Part shown: one piece after another, positions 41,904 through 51,941 of the stretch | Layout: every line of letters starts with the position of its first letter | Position numbering within the stretch: the first letter of the stretch is position 1 | Assembly (NCBI RefSeq): GCF_001984035.1 | Contig: NZ_CP019449.1 | Span: 1,178,001 to 1,242,000 of the forward strand | From: Sphingopyxis sp. QXT-31 | GTDB taxonomy: Bacteria; Pseudomonadota; Alphaproteobacteria; Sphingomonadales; Sphingomonadaceae | DNA: 64,000 bases | Direction of reading: 5' to 3' | Notes under the pieces: model-generated | Seen by the model: only the letters and a program-made list of their open reading frames with translations | The model's database searches: none | Told to the model about the DNA's origin: nothing | Made by a program: the position numbers and the translations under genes

Positions 41904-42128
41904 TTACAGGCCTCGCCCGACGATCACTTGGGCTACTTCCATTCCTTTGCTTGTCAGTTCCGTGAACGCATCGTCAGTTACCCCGGTGTATCGCTCGATC
42001 AGCCCGAAGGCCTGCAGTGCGTTATCGGTGCGCTTAAACGGCAACGACTGCCCAGCGTGAGCGAGTTCGCACAGCCGGCGTTTCTTAGGCCCGCTTAGCC
42101 GCTCAGCCAGGTAAGTTGGGTCAAACAT
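41904..42128 (-). CDS. Small hypothetical protein (74 aa)
   Basis: A 74-aa protein (MFDPTYLAERLSGPKKRRLC, later DNALQAFGLIERYTG and FTELTSKGMEVAQVI) with a winged-helix feel (helix, turn, helix, then L.xKG). GAGGA precedes the ATG. Second gene of a minus-strand pair after the HIRAN gene, 9 bases apart. Function unknown. Confidence 0.62.
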   Translation of the reverse strand: MFDPTYLAERLSGPKKRRLCELAHAGQSLPFKRTDNALQAFGLIERYTGVTDDAFTELTSKGMEVAQVIVGRGL

Positions 42129-42137
42129 GCTCTGTCC

Positions 42138-42521
42138 TCAATCTGGACATTCGTCATCCGGCCACCAATCCCGATAGGGCTGGCGACCGGCCGCGGTCGT
42201 AGGCGGCAGCGTCGGAGCCTCGCCGTTGAAGGCGATGCGGACGAAGGCCCCATACTCATTCAAACCTTGGAAGATCGCCCACACGTCACCGCGGCTTTGC
42301 TGCAAACCGACGAACGGCGCACGCCCGGCTGGGAGATAGCCCAGTTGCACGCCCTCGGGCGAATCGATGGCGATGGCGTTCGGGTCGGCCGGGTTTTTCG
42401 GCTCCGCGCGAAGTTCGACCTTGTCGCCGGGCACGAGCAACTCGGCTGCGAAGCGCCTTGTCGGCACGCGCGCATTGGGGAAGTTGAGGGCCCGGATCGG
42501 CAACGTGATCTGCGTCAGCAT
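42138..42521 (-). CDS. HIRAN-domain protein
   Basis: A 127-aa protein built around a HIRAN domain: RRFAAELLVPGDKVELRAEP, then KNPADPNAIAIDSPEGVQLG and YLPAGRAPFVGLQQS. HIRAN domains recognise DNA 3' ends and occur alone or joined to helicases/nucleases. Here it stands alone. The DNA-end role is family knowledge; the cell role is open. A promoter palindrome lies upstream (42584-42612). Confidence 0.82.
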   Translation of the reverse strand: MLTQITLPIRALNFPNARVPTRRFAAELLVPGDKVELRAEPKNPADPNAIAIDSPEGVQLGYLPAGRAPFVGLQQSRGDVWAIFQGLNEYGAFVRIAFNGEAPTLPPTTAAGRQPYRDWWPDDECPD

Positions 42522-42583
42522 ATGCGCTATTTAGTGCCGCAAGCCGTCCCCTGCATTATCGAAATGCCGGGGTGGATTTTTAT

Positions 42584-42612
42584 TTTATGGTATAATTTAT
42601 GGTATACCATAA
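42584..42612. promoter_or_regulatory. Palindromic operator TTATGGTATACCATAA
   Basis: A perfect 16-bp palindrome (42597-42612), plus a second copy of TTTATGGTATA at 42584-42594, exactly 12 bp from the copy at 42596-42606. It is AT-rich, lies 63 bp or more upstream of the HIRAN gene and after the efflux operon, so it most likely serves the HIRAN pair. Confidence 0.55.
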
Positions 42613-42687
42613 TCCTGTCGAAATAAACCGATGCTTTTTCAAGGTCTAAGGCGCTTGATGCAATGGCCTCCCGCTCCGCCATTTACC

Positions 42688-44103
42688 TCAGTCTGCGGAC
42701 ACCCCGTCGTCGCCCAGCGACCGGTACAGCGTGATCCGGTTGCGCACTGCCGCCAATTCCACCGCAATTTCGCTGCGTCGCGCGCTGTAGAGGCTGCGCT
42801 GGGCGTCGAGGCTCGACAGGAAGCTGTCGACGCCGCCGCGGTAGCGCGCGTCGGTCAGGCGCGCGGTGTCGGCGGCGGCTTCGGTGTTCGCATTGGCAGC
42901 GCGAAGGCGCTCGCCGAGCGTGCCTTGGTCGGCGAGCGCGTCGGCGACTTCGCGGAAGGCGGTCTGGATCGCGCGTTCATAGGCGGCGAGCGCGGCGTCG
43001 CGTTGCGCTTCGCTGACCGCCACGCCCGCGCGGCGCCCGCCGGCGTCGAAGATCGGCAGGCTGGCGTCGGCGCCCGCGGTGAGGCGGAAGGCGTCGCCGG
43101 TGAACAGCGAGCCCAGCGCATCGCTCGCGAAGCCGAGCAGCCCGGTCAGCGAGATCGTCGGGAACAGCCTCGCGCGCGCGACGCCGATATCGGCATTGGC
43201 GGCGCGGAGCAGATATTCGGCCTCGACCACGTCGGGACGGCGGAGCAGGATGTCCGAACTGGTCCCGGCGGGCAGCGTCGCTATCGAGGCGCTGACGTCG
43301 TCGAGGCTCGCGGGCAGCAGCGCCCGGTCATAGTCCGCGCCGACGAGAAGGCGGATCAGATTCTCGTCCTGCGCCACCGCCGCGGTCTGCAGCGCGAGGT
43401 CGCCCTCGGCGGTCGCGAGTACCTGTTCGGCCTGGCGGAGATCGGTGCGTGGCGCGACCCCGCCCTCGAGCCGAGCGCGGGTGAGCGTGACGCTGCGCCG
43501 CGCGCTTTCCGCCGTGTCGCGCGCTATCGCGAGCAGTTCGCGGTCGGCGGCATGGTTCGCCCAGGCTTCGGCGAGGTCGGCGATCAGCGCCAGGCGCACC
43601 GTGCGCGCGGCAGCTTCGGTCGCGAAGGCGCGGTCGCGCTCGGCGGCGGTCGCGTTGGCGAGCCGCCCGAACAGGTCGAGCTCGAACGCCGAAACGCCGG
43701 CCTGTAAGGCATAGCTCTGGCGGCCACCGGAACCGGTCGTGCCGACCGTGCCGCCGTTGCTGACGCCGCCGTCGGTATAGTCGGCCGAGCCGCTGACCCC
43801 GATAGCGGGGAATTGCGCCGAGCGCGTGACGCGCACCTGCGCGCGGGCGGCTGCGATATTGGCGGCGGCGATACGCAGGTCGCGGTTGTTGGTAAGCGCC
43901 TGGCCGATCAATTGCTGCAGCCGCGGGTCACGGAACAATTCGTGCAGCGTCACGCGCGGCAGCGCCGCTTCGCTCTGCGCAAGATAAGCGTCGCCGACGG
44001 GCCACGATACCGGCGCCGGCACCGCCGGCTGCACATATTTGGGCGCGAGCGAGCAGGCGCCGAGCGCGAGCGTCGCGGCGCCGAGAATCAGCGCGCGCCT
44101 CAT
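42688..44103 (-). CDS. Outer-membrane factor of RND efflux, NodT/OprM type
   Basis: A 471-aa lipoprotein forming the outer-membrane channel. Signal MRRALILGAATLALGAC with lipobox LGAC, then SLAPKYVQPAVPAP, as in OprM/NodT. The two TolC-like repeats are seen with NNRDLRIAAANIAAARAQVR and GVAVSEAQRDAALAAYERAI. Its start overlaps the pump stop (ATGA at 44100-44103). Last gene of the efflux operon. Confidence 0.94.
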   Translation of the reverse strand: MRRALILGAATLALGACSLAPKYVQPAVPAPVSWPVGDAYLAQSEAALPRVTLHELFRDPRLQQLIGQALTNNRDLRIAAANIAAARAQVRVTRSAQFPAIGVSGSADYTDGGVSNGGTVGTTGSGGRQSYALQAGVSAFELDLFGRLANATAAERDRAFATEAAARTVRLALIADLAEAWANHAADRELLAIARDTAESARRSVTLTRARLEGGVAPRTDLRQAEQVLATAEGDLALQTAAVAQDENLIRLLVGADYDRALLPASLDDVSASIATLPAGTSSDILLRRPDVVEAEYLLRAANADIGVARARLFPTISLTGLLGFASDALGSLFTGDAFRLTAGADASLPIFDAGGRRAGVAVSEAQRDAALAAYERAIQTAFREVADALADQGTLGERLRAANANTEAAADTARLTDARYRGGVDSFLSSLDAQRSLYSARRSEIAVELAAVRNRITLYRSLGDDGVSAD

Positions 44104-47100
44104 GCCGTCGCCACCTTGCCGCCGCGGCGACGGCCCAGCCACTCGCGCGCCGCCTTCACCCCGTCGCGCACGCCGCGCCGCACGAGCACGAAGAAGAGCG
44201 GAATGAAGAAGATCGCGAGGAAGGCCGCGGTCAGCATGCCGCCGATCACCGAGGTGCCGATCGCGACGCGGCTGTTCGCCCCTGCCCCCGTCGCGATCGC
44301 GAGCGGCAGCACGCCGAAGATGAAGGCGAAGCTGGTCATCAGGATCGGGCGCAGGCGGATGCGCGCGGCCTCGACCGCGGCCTCGATCACGCGCTTGCCC
44401 TTACGCTCTTCCTGCTCGGCGAATTCGATCATCAGGATCGCGTTCTTGGCGGCGAGCCCCATCGTCGTGAGCAGCCCGATCTGGAGATAGACGTCATTCT
44501 CCAGCCCGCGCAGGTTCACCGCGACCACCGCGCCGATCAGCCCGAGCGGGATGACGAGCAGCACCGCGAAGGGGATCGACCAGCTCTCGTAGAGTGCGGC
44601 AAGGCACAGAAAGACCACGAGCAAGGAGATGGCGTAGAGGAAGGGCGCCTGCCCCGACGACAGCCGCTCCTGATAGGAGGAGCCCGACCAGGCGACGCTG
44701 GTCCCGGGTATCTCGCCCGCCATCCGCTCCATCTCGTCCATCGCCTCGCCCGAGCTGGTGCCCGCCGCGGGCTGGCCCGAGATTTCGAACGCGGGCACGC
44801 CCTGGAAGCGCGAACTGCTGCTCGGCGTGGTCGACCAGCCGATTTTCGAGAAGGCCGAGAACGGCGACATCTCGCCGTCGTTCGAGCGCACATACCATTG
44901 GCTGAGGTCCTCGGGCTTGGCGCGATAGGGCGCGTCGCCCTGGACATAGACACGCTTGACGCGCCCGTCGTCGATGAAGTCGTTGACGTAACGCCCGCCC
45001 CAGGCGGTCGCGAGCGTGCTGTTCACATCGCTGTTCGTAAGGCCGTAGGCGGTCAGACGCTGCGTATCGATATCGATCTTGAGCGTCGCGACGTCGGGCA
45101 GGTCGGACAGCCGCACCGAGGTCAGCTTGGGATTGGCATTCGCCATCGCCAGCAGGCGCTCGCGCGCCTCGACGAATTGCTCGCGGCTCATCCCGCTGCG
45201 GTTCTGGAACTGCATCGTGAAGCCCGACGAGTCACCCAGACCGCGCACCGCGCCCGGCACCAGCGCGAAGATCTGGGCATCGCGGAGGCCGCTCAGCGCC
45301 GCCCGCGCCCGCTCGGCGATGGCGTCGGCGGTATTTTCCTTGCCCGGGCGGTCGTCCCAATGGACGAGGTTGACGAAGCCCTGCCCCGTATTCTGCCCCG
45401 CCGCGGCGCCGCCACCGCCGCCCGCGATCAGGAACAGCGCGCCGGTGTTCGCCTTTTCCTGCGTGAGCATATATTTTTCGATCTCGTCGCGTACCTGCAG
45501 CGTTCGTTCTTGGGTCGCGCCCGCGGGCAAACGGAATTGGACCTGGACGCGCCCCTGGTCCTCGCCCGGCAGGAAGCCGCCGGGCAGCCGTAGGAACAGG
45601 AAGACGAGCGCGACGAGCAGCACCGCATAAATGCCAAGGAACAGCCATTTGCGGTCGACTACCTGGGTCACGCTGCCGACATAGCGCTCGACCAACGAAT
45701 CGAAGCGTGTGTTGAAGCCGTTTTTGGCGCGCTCGAACACCGCGCGCGCGCGCGGGAAGCGCCCGCCCGCGGTGGCGGCTTCGCCATGGTCCTTCGGCTT
45801 GAGCAGGGTCGAGGTCAGCGCGGGGCTCAGGATCAGCGCGACGAGCACCGAGAGCATCATCGCCGAGATGATCGTGACCGAAAACTGCCGGTAGATGACC
45901 CCGGTCGACCCGCCGAAGAAGGCCATGGGGAGGAACACCGCCGCCAGCACCAGCGCGATCGCGATCAGCGCGACCTGCAGCTCCTGCATCGACTGGATCG
46001 TCGCCTCGCGCGCCGACATGCCGGGATTTTCTTCCATCAGGCGCTCGACATTCTCGACCACAACAATCGCGTCGTCGACGAGCAGGCCGATCGCCAGCGT
46101 CAGCCCGAACAAAGTCAGCGTGTTGATGCTGAACCCCAGCATATAGAAGATGGCGAAGGTCCCGAGCAGCACCACCGGCACCGCGATCGCCGGGATCAGC
46201 ACCGCGCGCCAGCTCTGCAGGAAGACGAACATGACGAGGATCACGAGCAGGATCGCCTCGAACAGCGATTTCTGCACCTCGCTCACCGACAGCTTGATGA
46301 ACTCGGTCGAATCGTTGGCATAGCTGTAGGTCAGGCCGTCGGGGAAATCGGCCGCGAGCTCCTCCATCCGCGCCTTGACCCGCTCGGCCGTTTCGAGCGC
46401 GTCCGATCCCGGCGACAGCGAGATCGACATGCCAGCGCCCGGATGACCGTTGATCCGGCTGACCACGGCATAGCTTTCGGCACCGATCTCGACGCGCGCG
46501 ACGTCCTTGATCCGCACCGTAGACCCGTCGGGCAGCGTCTTGAGCACGATATTCTCGAACTCGGGCACGGTCTGCAGCCGCGACTGCGCGGTCACCGTCG
46601 CGTTGAGCATCTGGCCCGCGGACGACGGCAGTCCCCCGACCTCGCCTGCCGCGACCTCGCTGTTCTGCGCGGTGACCGCCGCGATCACGTCGCTCGGCAT
46701 CAACGACACCGCCGCCAGCCGCTGCGGGTTGAGCCAGATGCGCATCGCGTGCGGCGCGCCGAAGATGTTGACGTCGCCGACGCCCTCGACGCGCGACAGC
46801 GGATCCTGGATGTTCGACGTCATATAGTCGGACACGTCCTGGTTCACGCGCGTGTCGGTCTCGTCATAGACGCCGACCAGCAGCAACGTGTCCGAATTCG
46901 ACTTGGTGACGCGCACCCCCTGCTGCTGCACCTGCTGCGGCAGGCGCGACAGCGCGGCCTGGATCTTGTTCTGGACCTGCACCTGCGCGATGTCGGGATC
47001 GGTGCCCTTGGCAAAGATCGCGGTGATGCTCGCCTGCCCGCGCGAGCTGGACTGCGAGCTGAAATAGAGCAGGCCGTCGATCCCGGTCAGCTGCTGTTCG

Positions 47101-47294
47101 AGCACTTGGGTGACGCTGTTCTCGATCGTCTCGGCCGAGGCGCCGGGATAGCTGGCGCGAACGTTGACCTGCGCCGGTGCGATGTCGGGATATTGCTCGA
47201 TCGGCAGCATATAGAGCGCGCCGACCCCGCCCAGCATGACGATGATCGACAGCACCCAGGCGAAGATCGGACGGTCGATGAACAGGCGTGACAT
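44100..47294 (-). CDS. RND multidrug efflux pump, HAE1 family (AcrB/MexB-like)
   Basis: A 1064-aa proton-driven pump of the inner membrane. It begins MSRLFIDRPIFAWVLSIIVM and has the two large periplasmic loops and 12 membrane helices expected. The proton-relay pair is in TM4 (LLVDDAIVVVENVERLMEEN). Length and all landmark motifs (e.g. YPGASAETIENSVTQVLEQQ) match hydrophobic/amphiphilic exporters. It works with the membrane fusion protein upstream and the outer-membrane factor downstream. No local TetR regulator is seen. Confidence 0.96.
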   Translation of the reverse strand: MSRLFIDRPIFAWVLSIIVMLGGVGALYMLPIEQYPDIAPAQVNVRASYPGASAETIENSVTQVLEQQLTGIDGLLYFSSQSSSRGQASITAIFAKGTDPDIAQVQVQNKIQAALSRLPQQVQQQGVRVTKSNSDTLLLVGVYDETDTRVNQDVSDYMTSNIQDPLSRVEGVGDVNIFGAPHAMRIWLNPQRLAAVSLMPSDVIAAVTAQNSEVAAGEVGGLPSSAGQMLNATVTAQSRLQTVPEFENIVLKTLPDGSTVRIKDVARVEIGAESYAVVSRINGHPGAGMSISLSPGSDALETAERVKARMEELAADFPDGLTYSYANDSTEFIKLSVSEVQKSLFEAILLVILVMFVFLQSWRAVLIPAIAVPVVLLGTFAIFYMLGFSINTLTLFGLTLAIGLLVDDAIVVVENVERLMEENPGMSAREATIQSMQELQVALIAIALVLAAVFLPMAFFGGSTGVIYRQFSVTIISAMMLSVLVALILSPALTSTLLKPKDHGEAATAGGRFPRARAVFERAKNGFNTRFDSLVERYVGSVTQVVDRKWLFLGIYAVLLVALVFLFLRLPGGFLPGEDQGRVQVQFRLPAGATQERTLQVRDEIEKYMLTQEKANTGALFLIAGGGGGAAAGQNTGQGFVNLVHWDDRPGKENTADAIAERARAALSGLRDAQIFALVPGAVRGLGDSSGFTMQFQNRSGMSREQFVEARERLLAMANANPKLTSVRLSDLPDVATLKIDIDTQRLTAYGLTNSDVNSTLATAWGGRYVNDFIDDGRVKRVYVQGDAPYRAKPEDLSQWYVRSNDGEMSPFSAFSKIGWSTTPSSSSRFQGVPAFEISGQPAAGTSSGEAMDEMERMAGEIPGTSVAWSGSSYQERLSSGQAPFLYAISLLVVFLCLAALYESWSIPFAVLLVIPLGLIGAVVAVNLRGLENDVYLQIGLLTTMGLAAKNAILMIEFAEQEERKGKRVIEAAVEAARIRLRPILMTSFAFIFGVLPLAIATGAGANSRVAIGTSVIGGMLTAAFLAIFFIPLFFVLVRRGVRDGVKAAREWLGRRRGGKVATA

Positions 47295-47300
47295 GGGCGG

Positions 47301-48497
47301 TCAGTCGCCCTTCTTCGCTTGCCCGCCCGCCGCGCCGCCACCCTTTGGCGCGCCGACCCGCTGCGCGCTCGACGCCGCGACGGGGCGGATATCCTGTCCC
47401 TGGCGCAGATTGCCGAGCCCCTGCGTGATCACGCGGTCGCCCGCCTTGAGCCCGTCGGAGACGACCCAGAAGGCGCCGAGCGTGCGGTCGGCCTTCACCT
47501 TGCGGCGCATCGCCTTGTTGTCCTTGCCGACGAGGTAGACGAAGGCCGAGCCGTCGAAATCGCGCTGGATCGCCGCCTGCGGCACGCGGAAGGCGTTCTG
47601 CTCGATCGCCTGGTCGAACACCGCTTTCACGAACATCCCGGGCAGCAAGGTGCCCTGCGGGTTCGGGAAGCGCGCGCGTAGCGCGATCGTGCCGGTCTCT
47701 TCGTTCACCACGGCTTCGGAAAACTCGATCGTACCGGTAAGGCCATAGGCGCTGCCGTCCTCGAGCAGCAGCCGCACATTGGCGCCGCCGGGCAGCACGC
47801 CCCCGCTCGCGATCGACTGGCGCAGCGTCGTCAACTCGGCGCTCGACTGCTGCATGTCGACATAGATGGGGTCGGTGCGCTGGATCACCGCCAGCGCGTC
47901 GGCCTGGTTCGCGTTCACCAACGCGCCCGCGGTGAACAGGGTGCGGCCGATGCGCCCGCTGATCGGCGCGCTGATCGTGGTGAAGCGCAAATTGATCCGT
48001 GCGGTTTCGAGCGCCGCGGCATTCTGCGCGACGACGGCATTGGCGACGCGCGCCTGCGCCGCGGCGTCGGTGTAATCCTGCTTCGCGATCGCCTCCATCT
48101 CGGCGAGCGGCCTGAAGCGGTCGGCGCGCGTCTTCGCGGCCTCGGCGCTGGCGCGCGCGCTAGACAGGTTTGCCGACGCCTGGTCGACCGCGGCGCGGTA
48201 GAGGCTGGCGTCGATCTGGAACAGCGGCTGTCCCGCGCGGACATAGCTGCCCTGCTCGAACAGGCGGCGCAGGATGATGCCGTTGACCTGCGGTCGCACT
48301 TCACTGGTCTCGAAAGCGACGGTGCGGCCGCCGAGCTCGATCGGCACCGGAACCGCGCCGGGCTGGACCACGACATATCCGACCTCGGGTGCCGGGCGCC
48401 CGCCCTTGCTGTCGTCGCCCGCCGAACAGGCGGCGAGCGTAGCCAATGCCATGGAGACAGCGCCGAGCCGCAGCATCGACCGCCCATATTTTTGCAT
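47301..48497 (-). CDS. RND efflux membrane fusion protein (AcrA/MexA-like)
   Basis: A 398-aa periplasmic adaptor, first gene of the efflux operon. Signal with lipobox LAAC near residue 24, then GYVVVQPGAVPVPIELGGRT, the lipoyl half with VRPQVNGIILRRLFEQGSYV and LFQIDASLYRAAVDQASANL, the helical hairpin, and the beta barrel with LRARFPNPQGTLLPGMFVKA. It joins pump and outer-membrane factor. Six bases separate it from the pump gene. The promoter should lie in 48498-48705, shared with the divergent autotransporter. Confidence 0.95.
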   Translation of the reverse strand: MQKYGRSMLRLGAVSMALATLAACSAGDDSKGGRPAPEVGYVVVQPGAVPVPIELGGRTVAFETSEVRPQVNGIILRRLFEQGSYVRAGQPLFQIDASLYRAAVDQASANLSSARASAEAAKTRADRFRPLAEMEAIAKQDYTDAAAQARVANAVVAQNAAALETARINLRFTTISAPISGRIGRTLFTAGALVNANQADALAVIQRTDPIYVDMQQSSAELTTLRQSIASGGVLPGGANVRLLLEDGSAYGLTGTIEFSEAVVNEETGTIALRARFPNPQGTLLPGMFVKAVFDQAIEQNAFRVPQAAIQRDFDGSAFVYLVGKDNKAMRRKVKADRTLGAFWVVSDGLKAGDRVITQGLGNLRQGQDIRPVAASSAQRVGAPKGGGAAGGQAKKGD

Positions 48498-48705
48498 TCG
48501 AAGGACCTTTTCGGGCTTGGGGACAGCCTGTTTCGCCGCTCATTCAGCAAATTGAGCCGCCGCGCGCAATGGCTTGGTTGCGATTGCGACAAGTTGCGAC
48601 ACTTTTCCTGCCGTGGTCCGCGTTATTTTTCCAAGGCCGCGCCCGGTCCGCTCCGTCAAGCCATTGTCGCGGGAGCTGTCCCGCCCCGATTTCAAGAGGA
48701 ACTCA

Positions 48706-51700
48706 ATGCGCAAGACCCTGCTCGCGTCGACCTGCCTGGTGGCAGTCATGGCCACCCCCGCCTTTGCCGAAACCGTGATCGGTAATGCGCTTACCACGCC
48801 GATCCGTTCCTCGACCGTCAACGGCGGCACCACCCCCGACGACTCCCGCCTCGCGGCCTCGGGCTCGATCAAGCCGACTTCGGGCACCGCGGTGACCATC
48901 GACAGCAATCACAAGTTCGTCAACGAAGGCACGATCCAGATCACCAATGCCGACGGATCGAAGGGCATCGTCGCCAATGCCGGCGTGACGAGCAACATCA
49001 CCAACACCGCCAGCGGCAAGATCATCATCGACGAAAGCTATGCGCCGACCGACATCGACAACGACGGCGACATCGACGGTGCCTTCGCGATTGGCAACAA
49101 CCGCGTCGGCATCGAGACCCTCGGCGCCTTCACCGGCAATGTCGTCAACTCGGGCGCGATCACGGTCGAGGGGAATAATTCGGCGGGCATCCGTCTAGGC
49201 GGCGCGCTGACCGGTAATTTCACCAATGACGGCACGATCTCGGTACTCGGCGACCGTGCGCTCGGCGTCGGGATCCAGGACGTCACCGGCAATGTCCGCC
49301 TCGCGGGCACGATCGCCGCGACCGGCCTCGACGCGACCGCGGCGCGGCTCAGCGGCAACATCACCGGCTCGCTCGTCGTACAGGGCAATCTGACCTCGAC
49401 CGGCTATCGCTTCACCACCCCGCCGGCGGATCCGTCGAAGCTCGACGCCGACGACCTGCTCAACGGCGGCCCAGCGCTGTCGATCGAGGGCAACGTCACC
49501 GGCGGCGTCATCTTCGCCATCCCCCCGAAGGACAGCAGCACCACCGACAATGACGAGGACAAGGACGGCATCGAGGACGCCAAGGAAGGCTCGGCGGTCG
49601 TCCGCTCCTTCGGTTCGGCCCCTGCGGTGCGCATCGGCGCGGCCGGGCGCGACGTCACCATCGGCGCGGTCCCCGGCACCGGTACCGGCTTCGGCGTGAT
49701 CGTCGACGGCACGATCCTCGGCAACGGCCTCTATGCGGGCAAGAACGCCACGGCGATGCAAATCGGCGGCCTCGGCGGCAATGTGAATATCGCCGGCGGC
49801 GTTGCGATCGGCAGCGCCGGCCTCGTCAGCGCCATCTCGAACGGCGCCTCGGCGACCGCGATCCAGGTCGGCGCGGGCACAACGCTCGGCGAAATCCGCA
49901 ATGCCGGCAAGATCGACGCACAGGGCGGCAACGCCGCGACCGCGATCACCACCGGCATCGTCGTCGAGGCCGGCAGCAATGTCGGGCTGATCCGCAACAG
50001 TGGCACCATCGCTGCGAAGGCGGCGGGCGACAACGGCACCGCGCGCGGTATCGTCGACCTGTCTGGCACCGTCGGGACGATCGAGAACAGCGGCACCATT
50101 TCGGCGACCGGCGCGCTCGGCACCTCCGACCGCAACATCGCGATCGACCTGTCGAGCAACCTCGGCGGCGCCTCGGTCAAGCAGACCGCGGTTGCGTCGG
50201 GCATCGCTGCCCCCGCGATCATCGGCGACGTGCGCTTCGGCGTCGGCAACGACCTCATCGACATCGCCGACGGCTCGATGAAGGGCGACGCCTTCTTCGG
50301 CACCGGCAACAACACGCTCGCGCTGTCGGGCGACGGCACCTTCGACGGCACCGCAACCTTCGGCGGCGGCAACGACATCATGACCCTCGCCGGAACCTCG
50401 AAATTCGGCGGCGTCGCCGATTTCGGCGGCGGCAGCGACTCGCTGACCATCGGCGGCACCGCGATGTTCTCGGGCCGCCTCGCCAATTCACAGGGCCTGG
50501 CGGTCGCGGTCAGTGGCGGCACCTTCGACGTCGTCGGCGCGGCGACGATCTCGTCGCTCGCCGTCACCAACAAGGGCGTGCTCGGCGTGACGCTCGACGG
50601 CGGCAACACCGGTACCGCGATCCAGGTGACGGGCAACGCCAGCTTCGGCGCCGAATCGAAGCTCGCGCTGCGTCTCACCAGCCTCGACGATGCCGAGGGC
50701 CAGCATGTCGTGCTAACAGCCGGTACGCTGACCGGCGCGAATAACCTCACCGCCACCTCGACGCTGCTACCCTTCCTCTACAAGGGCACGCTGACCTCGA
50801 ACGCCACCCAGCTGATCGTCGATGTGTCGCGCAAGACCACGACCGAACTCGGCCTCAACCGCTCGGAAGGCGGCGCCTTCAACGCGGTGATCGACGCGCT
50901 GTCGGCGGACGAGGATATCGAACAGGTCTTCCTCGACATCACCGACGGCGGCCAGTTCAAGGCCCAGCTGGGCCAGATGCTGCCCGAGCATGAGGGCGGC
51001 GTGTTCGAAACCGTAACCTCCGGCTCGCGTGCCTTGGCCCGCTACCTGAACGACCCCAACGCGCCGTTCCAGGACCAGGGCAAATGGGGTTACTGGATCA
51101 ACCAGGCGGTCTGGGGCACGTCGAAGAGCGTCGGCGACACGGCGGGCTACGACGTCACCGGCTGGGGCGTCGCGCTCGGCGCCGAGATCAAGACCGATCT
51201 TGGCAATTTCGGCGGCTCGGTCGGCTTCCTCAGCGGCAAGGACGGCAACAAGGCGAACGCCAACGAAGTGTCGTCGAGCCAGTTCGAGGGCGCGCTCCAC
51301 TGGCGCCTTCGCTCGAACGGCATCCTCGCCAGCGCGCGCGTCTCGGGCGCCCCGGTCAGCTTCAAGGGCACGCGCCTGTTCCAGGCCGAAGCCGGTGCCG
51401 ACGACATCAACGAGACGATGCGCGCCAAGTGGGACGGCACCCTGTGGTCGGCCGCTGGCTCGGTTGCCTATGACACGCGTCTCGGCGGCATCTCGTTCCG
51501 CCCGGCGGTAGCGGTCGACTATTACAAGCTGCAGGAAGACGGCTACACCGAAACCGGCGGCGGCGACGCCCTCGACCTCACCGTGCTGAGCCGCGACAGC
51601 GACGAACTCGCGGTGTCGGGCACCGTCGCGCTCGGCCTCGATTTCGGCGGCCAAGACGAATATGACGGCTGGACGCGCTTCGAGATCGAGGGCGGCCGCC

Positions 51701-51918
51701 GCCAGATCGTCGGCGGCTCGCTCGGCACGACGACCGCGTCGTTCAAGGACGGCACCCCCTTCACTCTCACCCCTGATGATCGCACGAGCGGCTGGGTCGG
51801 CCGCATCCGCGGGATCGCCGGCAACTCTGCATTCCAGGTTGGGGGCGAACTCTCCGCGGAAGAACAGCAAAGCCATGTGGCTTGGGCTTTCCGTGCGAGC
51901 CTCAAGGTCGGTCTCTAA
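48706..51918 (+). CDS. Autotransporter with C-terminal beta-barrel
   Basis: A 1070-aa type V secretion protein. Signal peptide MRKTLLASTCLVAVMATPAFA (given here as residues 1-21), then a long repetitive right-handed beta-helix passenger (about 25-720) rich in NSG/NDGT turns, and a barrel domain of about 280 residues at the end (from KWGYWINQAVWGTSK). An Asp-rich DNDEDKDGIEDAKEG loop may bind calcium. The last residue is Leu, not the usual Phe/Trp. AGAGGAA precedes the ATG at 48706, so the longer frame from 48574 is rejected. Divergent from the efflux operon. Confidence 0.92.
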   Translation: MRKTLLASTCLVAVMATPAFAETVIGNALTTPIRSSTVNGGTTPDDSRLAASGSIKPTSGTAVTIDSNHKFVNEGTIQITNADGSKGIVANAGVTSNITNTASGKIIIDESYAPTDIDNDGDIDGAFAIGNNRVGIETLGAFTGNVVNSGAITVEGNNSAGIRLGGALTGNFTNDGTISVLGDRALGVGIQDVTGNVRLAGTIAATGLDATAARLSGNITGSLVVQGNLTSTGYRFTTPPADPSKLDADDLLNGGPALSIEGNVTGGVIFAIPPKDSSTTDNDEDKDGIEDAKEGSAVVRSFGSAPAVRIGAAGRDVTIGAVPGTGTGFGVIVDGTILGNGLYAGKNATAMQIGGLGGNVNIAGGVAIGSAGLVSAISNGASATAIQVGAGTTLGEIRNAGKIDAQGGNAATAITTGIVVEAGSNVGLIRNSGTIAAKAAGDNGTARGIVDLSGTVGTIENSGTISATGALGTSDRNIAIDLSSNLGGASVKQTAVASGIAAPAIIGDVRFGVGNDLIDIADGSMKGDAFFGTGNNTLALSGDGTFDGTATFGGGNDIMTLAGTSKFGGVADFGGGSDSLTIGGTAMFSGRLANSQGLAVAVSGGTFDVVGAATISSLAVTNKGVLGVTLDGGNTGTAIQVTGNASFGAESKLALRLTSLDDAEGQHVVLTAGTLTGANNLTATSTLLPFLYKGTLTSNATQLIVDVSRKTTTELGLNRSEGGAFNAVIDALSADEDIEQVFLDITDGGQFKAQLGQMLPEHEGGVFETVTSGSRALARYLNDPNAPFQDQGKWGYWINQAVWGTSKSVGDTAGYDVTGWGVALGAEIKTDLGNFGGSVGFLSGKDGNKANANEVSSSQFEGALHWRLRSNGILASARVSGAPVSFKGTRLFQAEAGADDINETMRAKWDGTLWSAAGSVAYDTRLGGISFRPAVAVDYYKLQEDGYTETGGGDALDLTVLSRDSDELAVSGTVALGLDFGGQDEYDGWTRFEIEGGRRQIVGGSLGTTTASFKDGTPFTLTPDDRTSGWVGRIRGIAGNSAFQVGGELSAEEQQSHVAWAFRASLKVGL

Positions 51919-51941
51919 GCCCCCGGGTCCGACCTTGTCCC

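Larger units (their letters stand above)
1..42620. mobile_element. Integrated temperate siphophage-type prophage; left end outside the window, right end unresolved
   Basis: An integrase, a repressor/operator region, replication genes, an HK97-type head module, a long tape measure gene and a lysis cassette follow in normal temperate-phage order from the left edge to about 37.3 kb, and cargo genes continue to 38.78 kb. The stretch 38.8-42.6 kb holds small, sparse, mixed-strand genes and terminators and is probably still prophage or accessory DNA. The efflux operon that ends at 42688 looks like ordinary chromosome. No duplicated att core could be recognised by eye, so the right boundary given here is an outer estimate. 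Confidence 0.75.

Noticed and set aside
45786..47291. 501-codon plus-strand frame
   Set aside because: Antisense to the RND pump; composition (His/Arg/Gln-rich) is that of a shadow frame.
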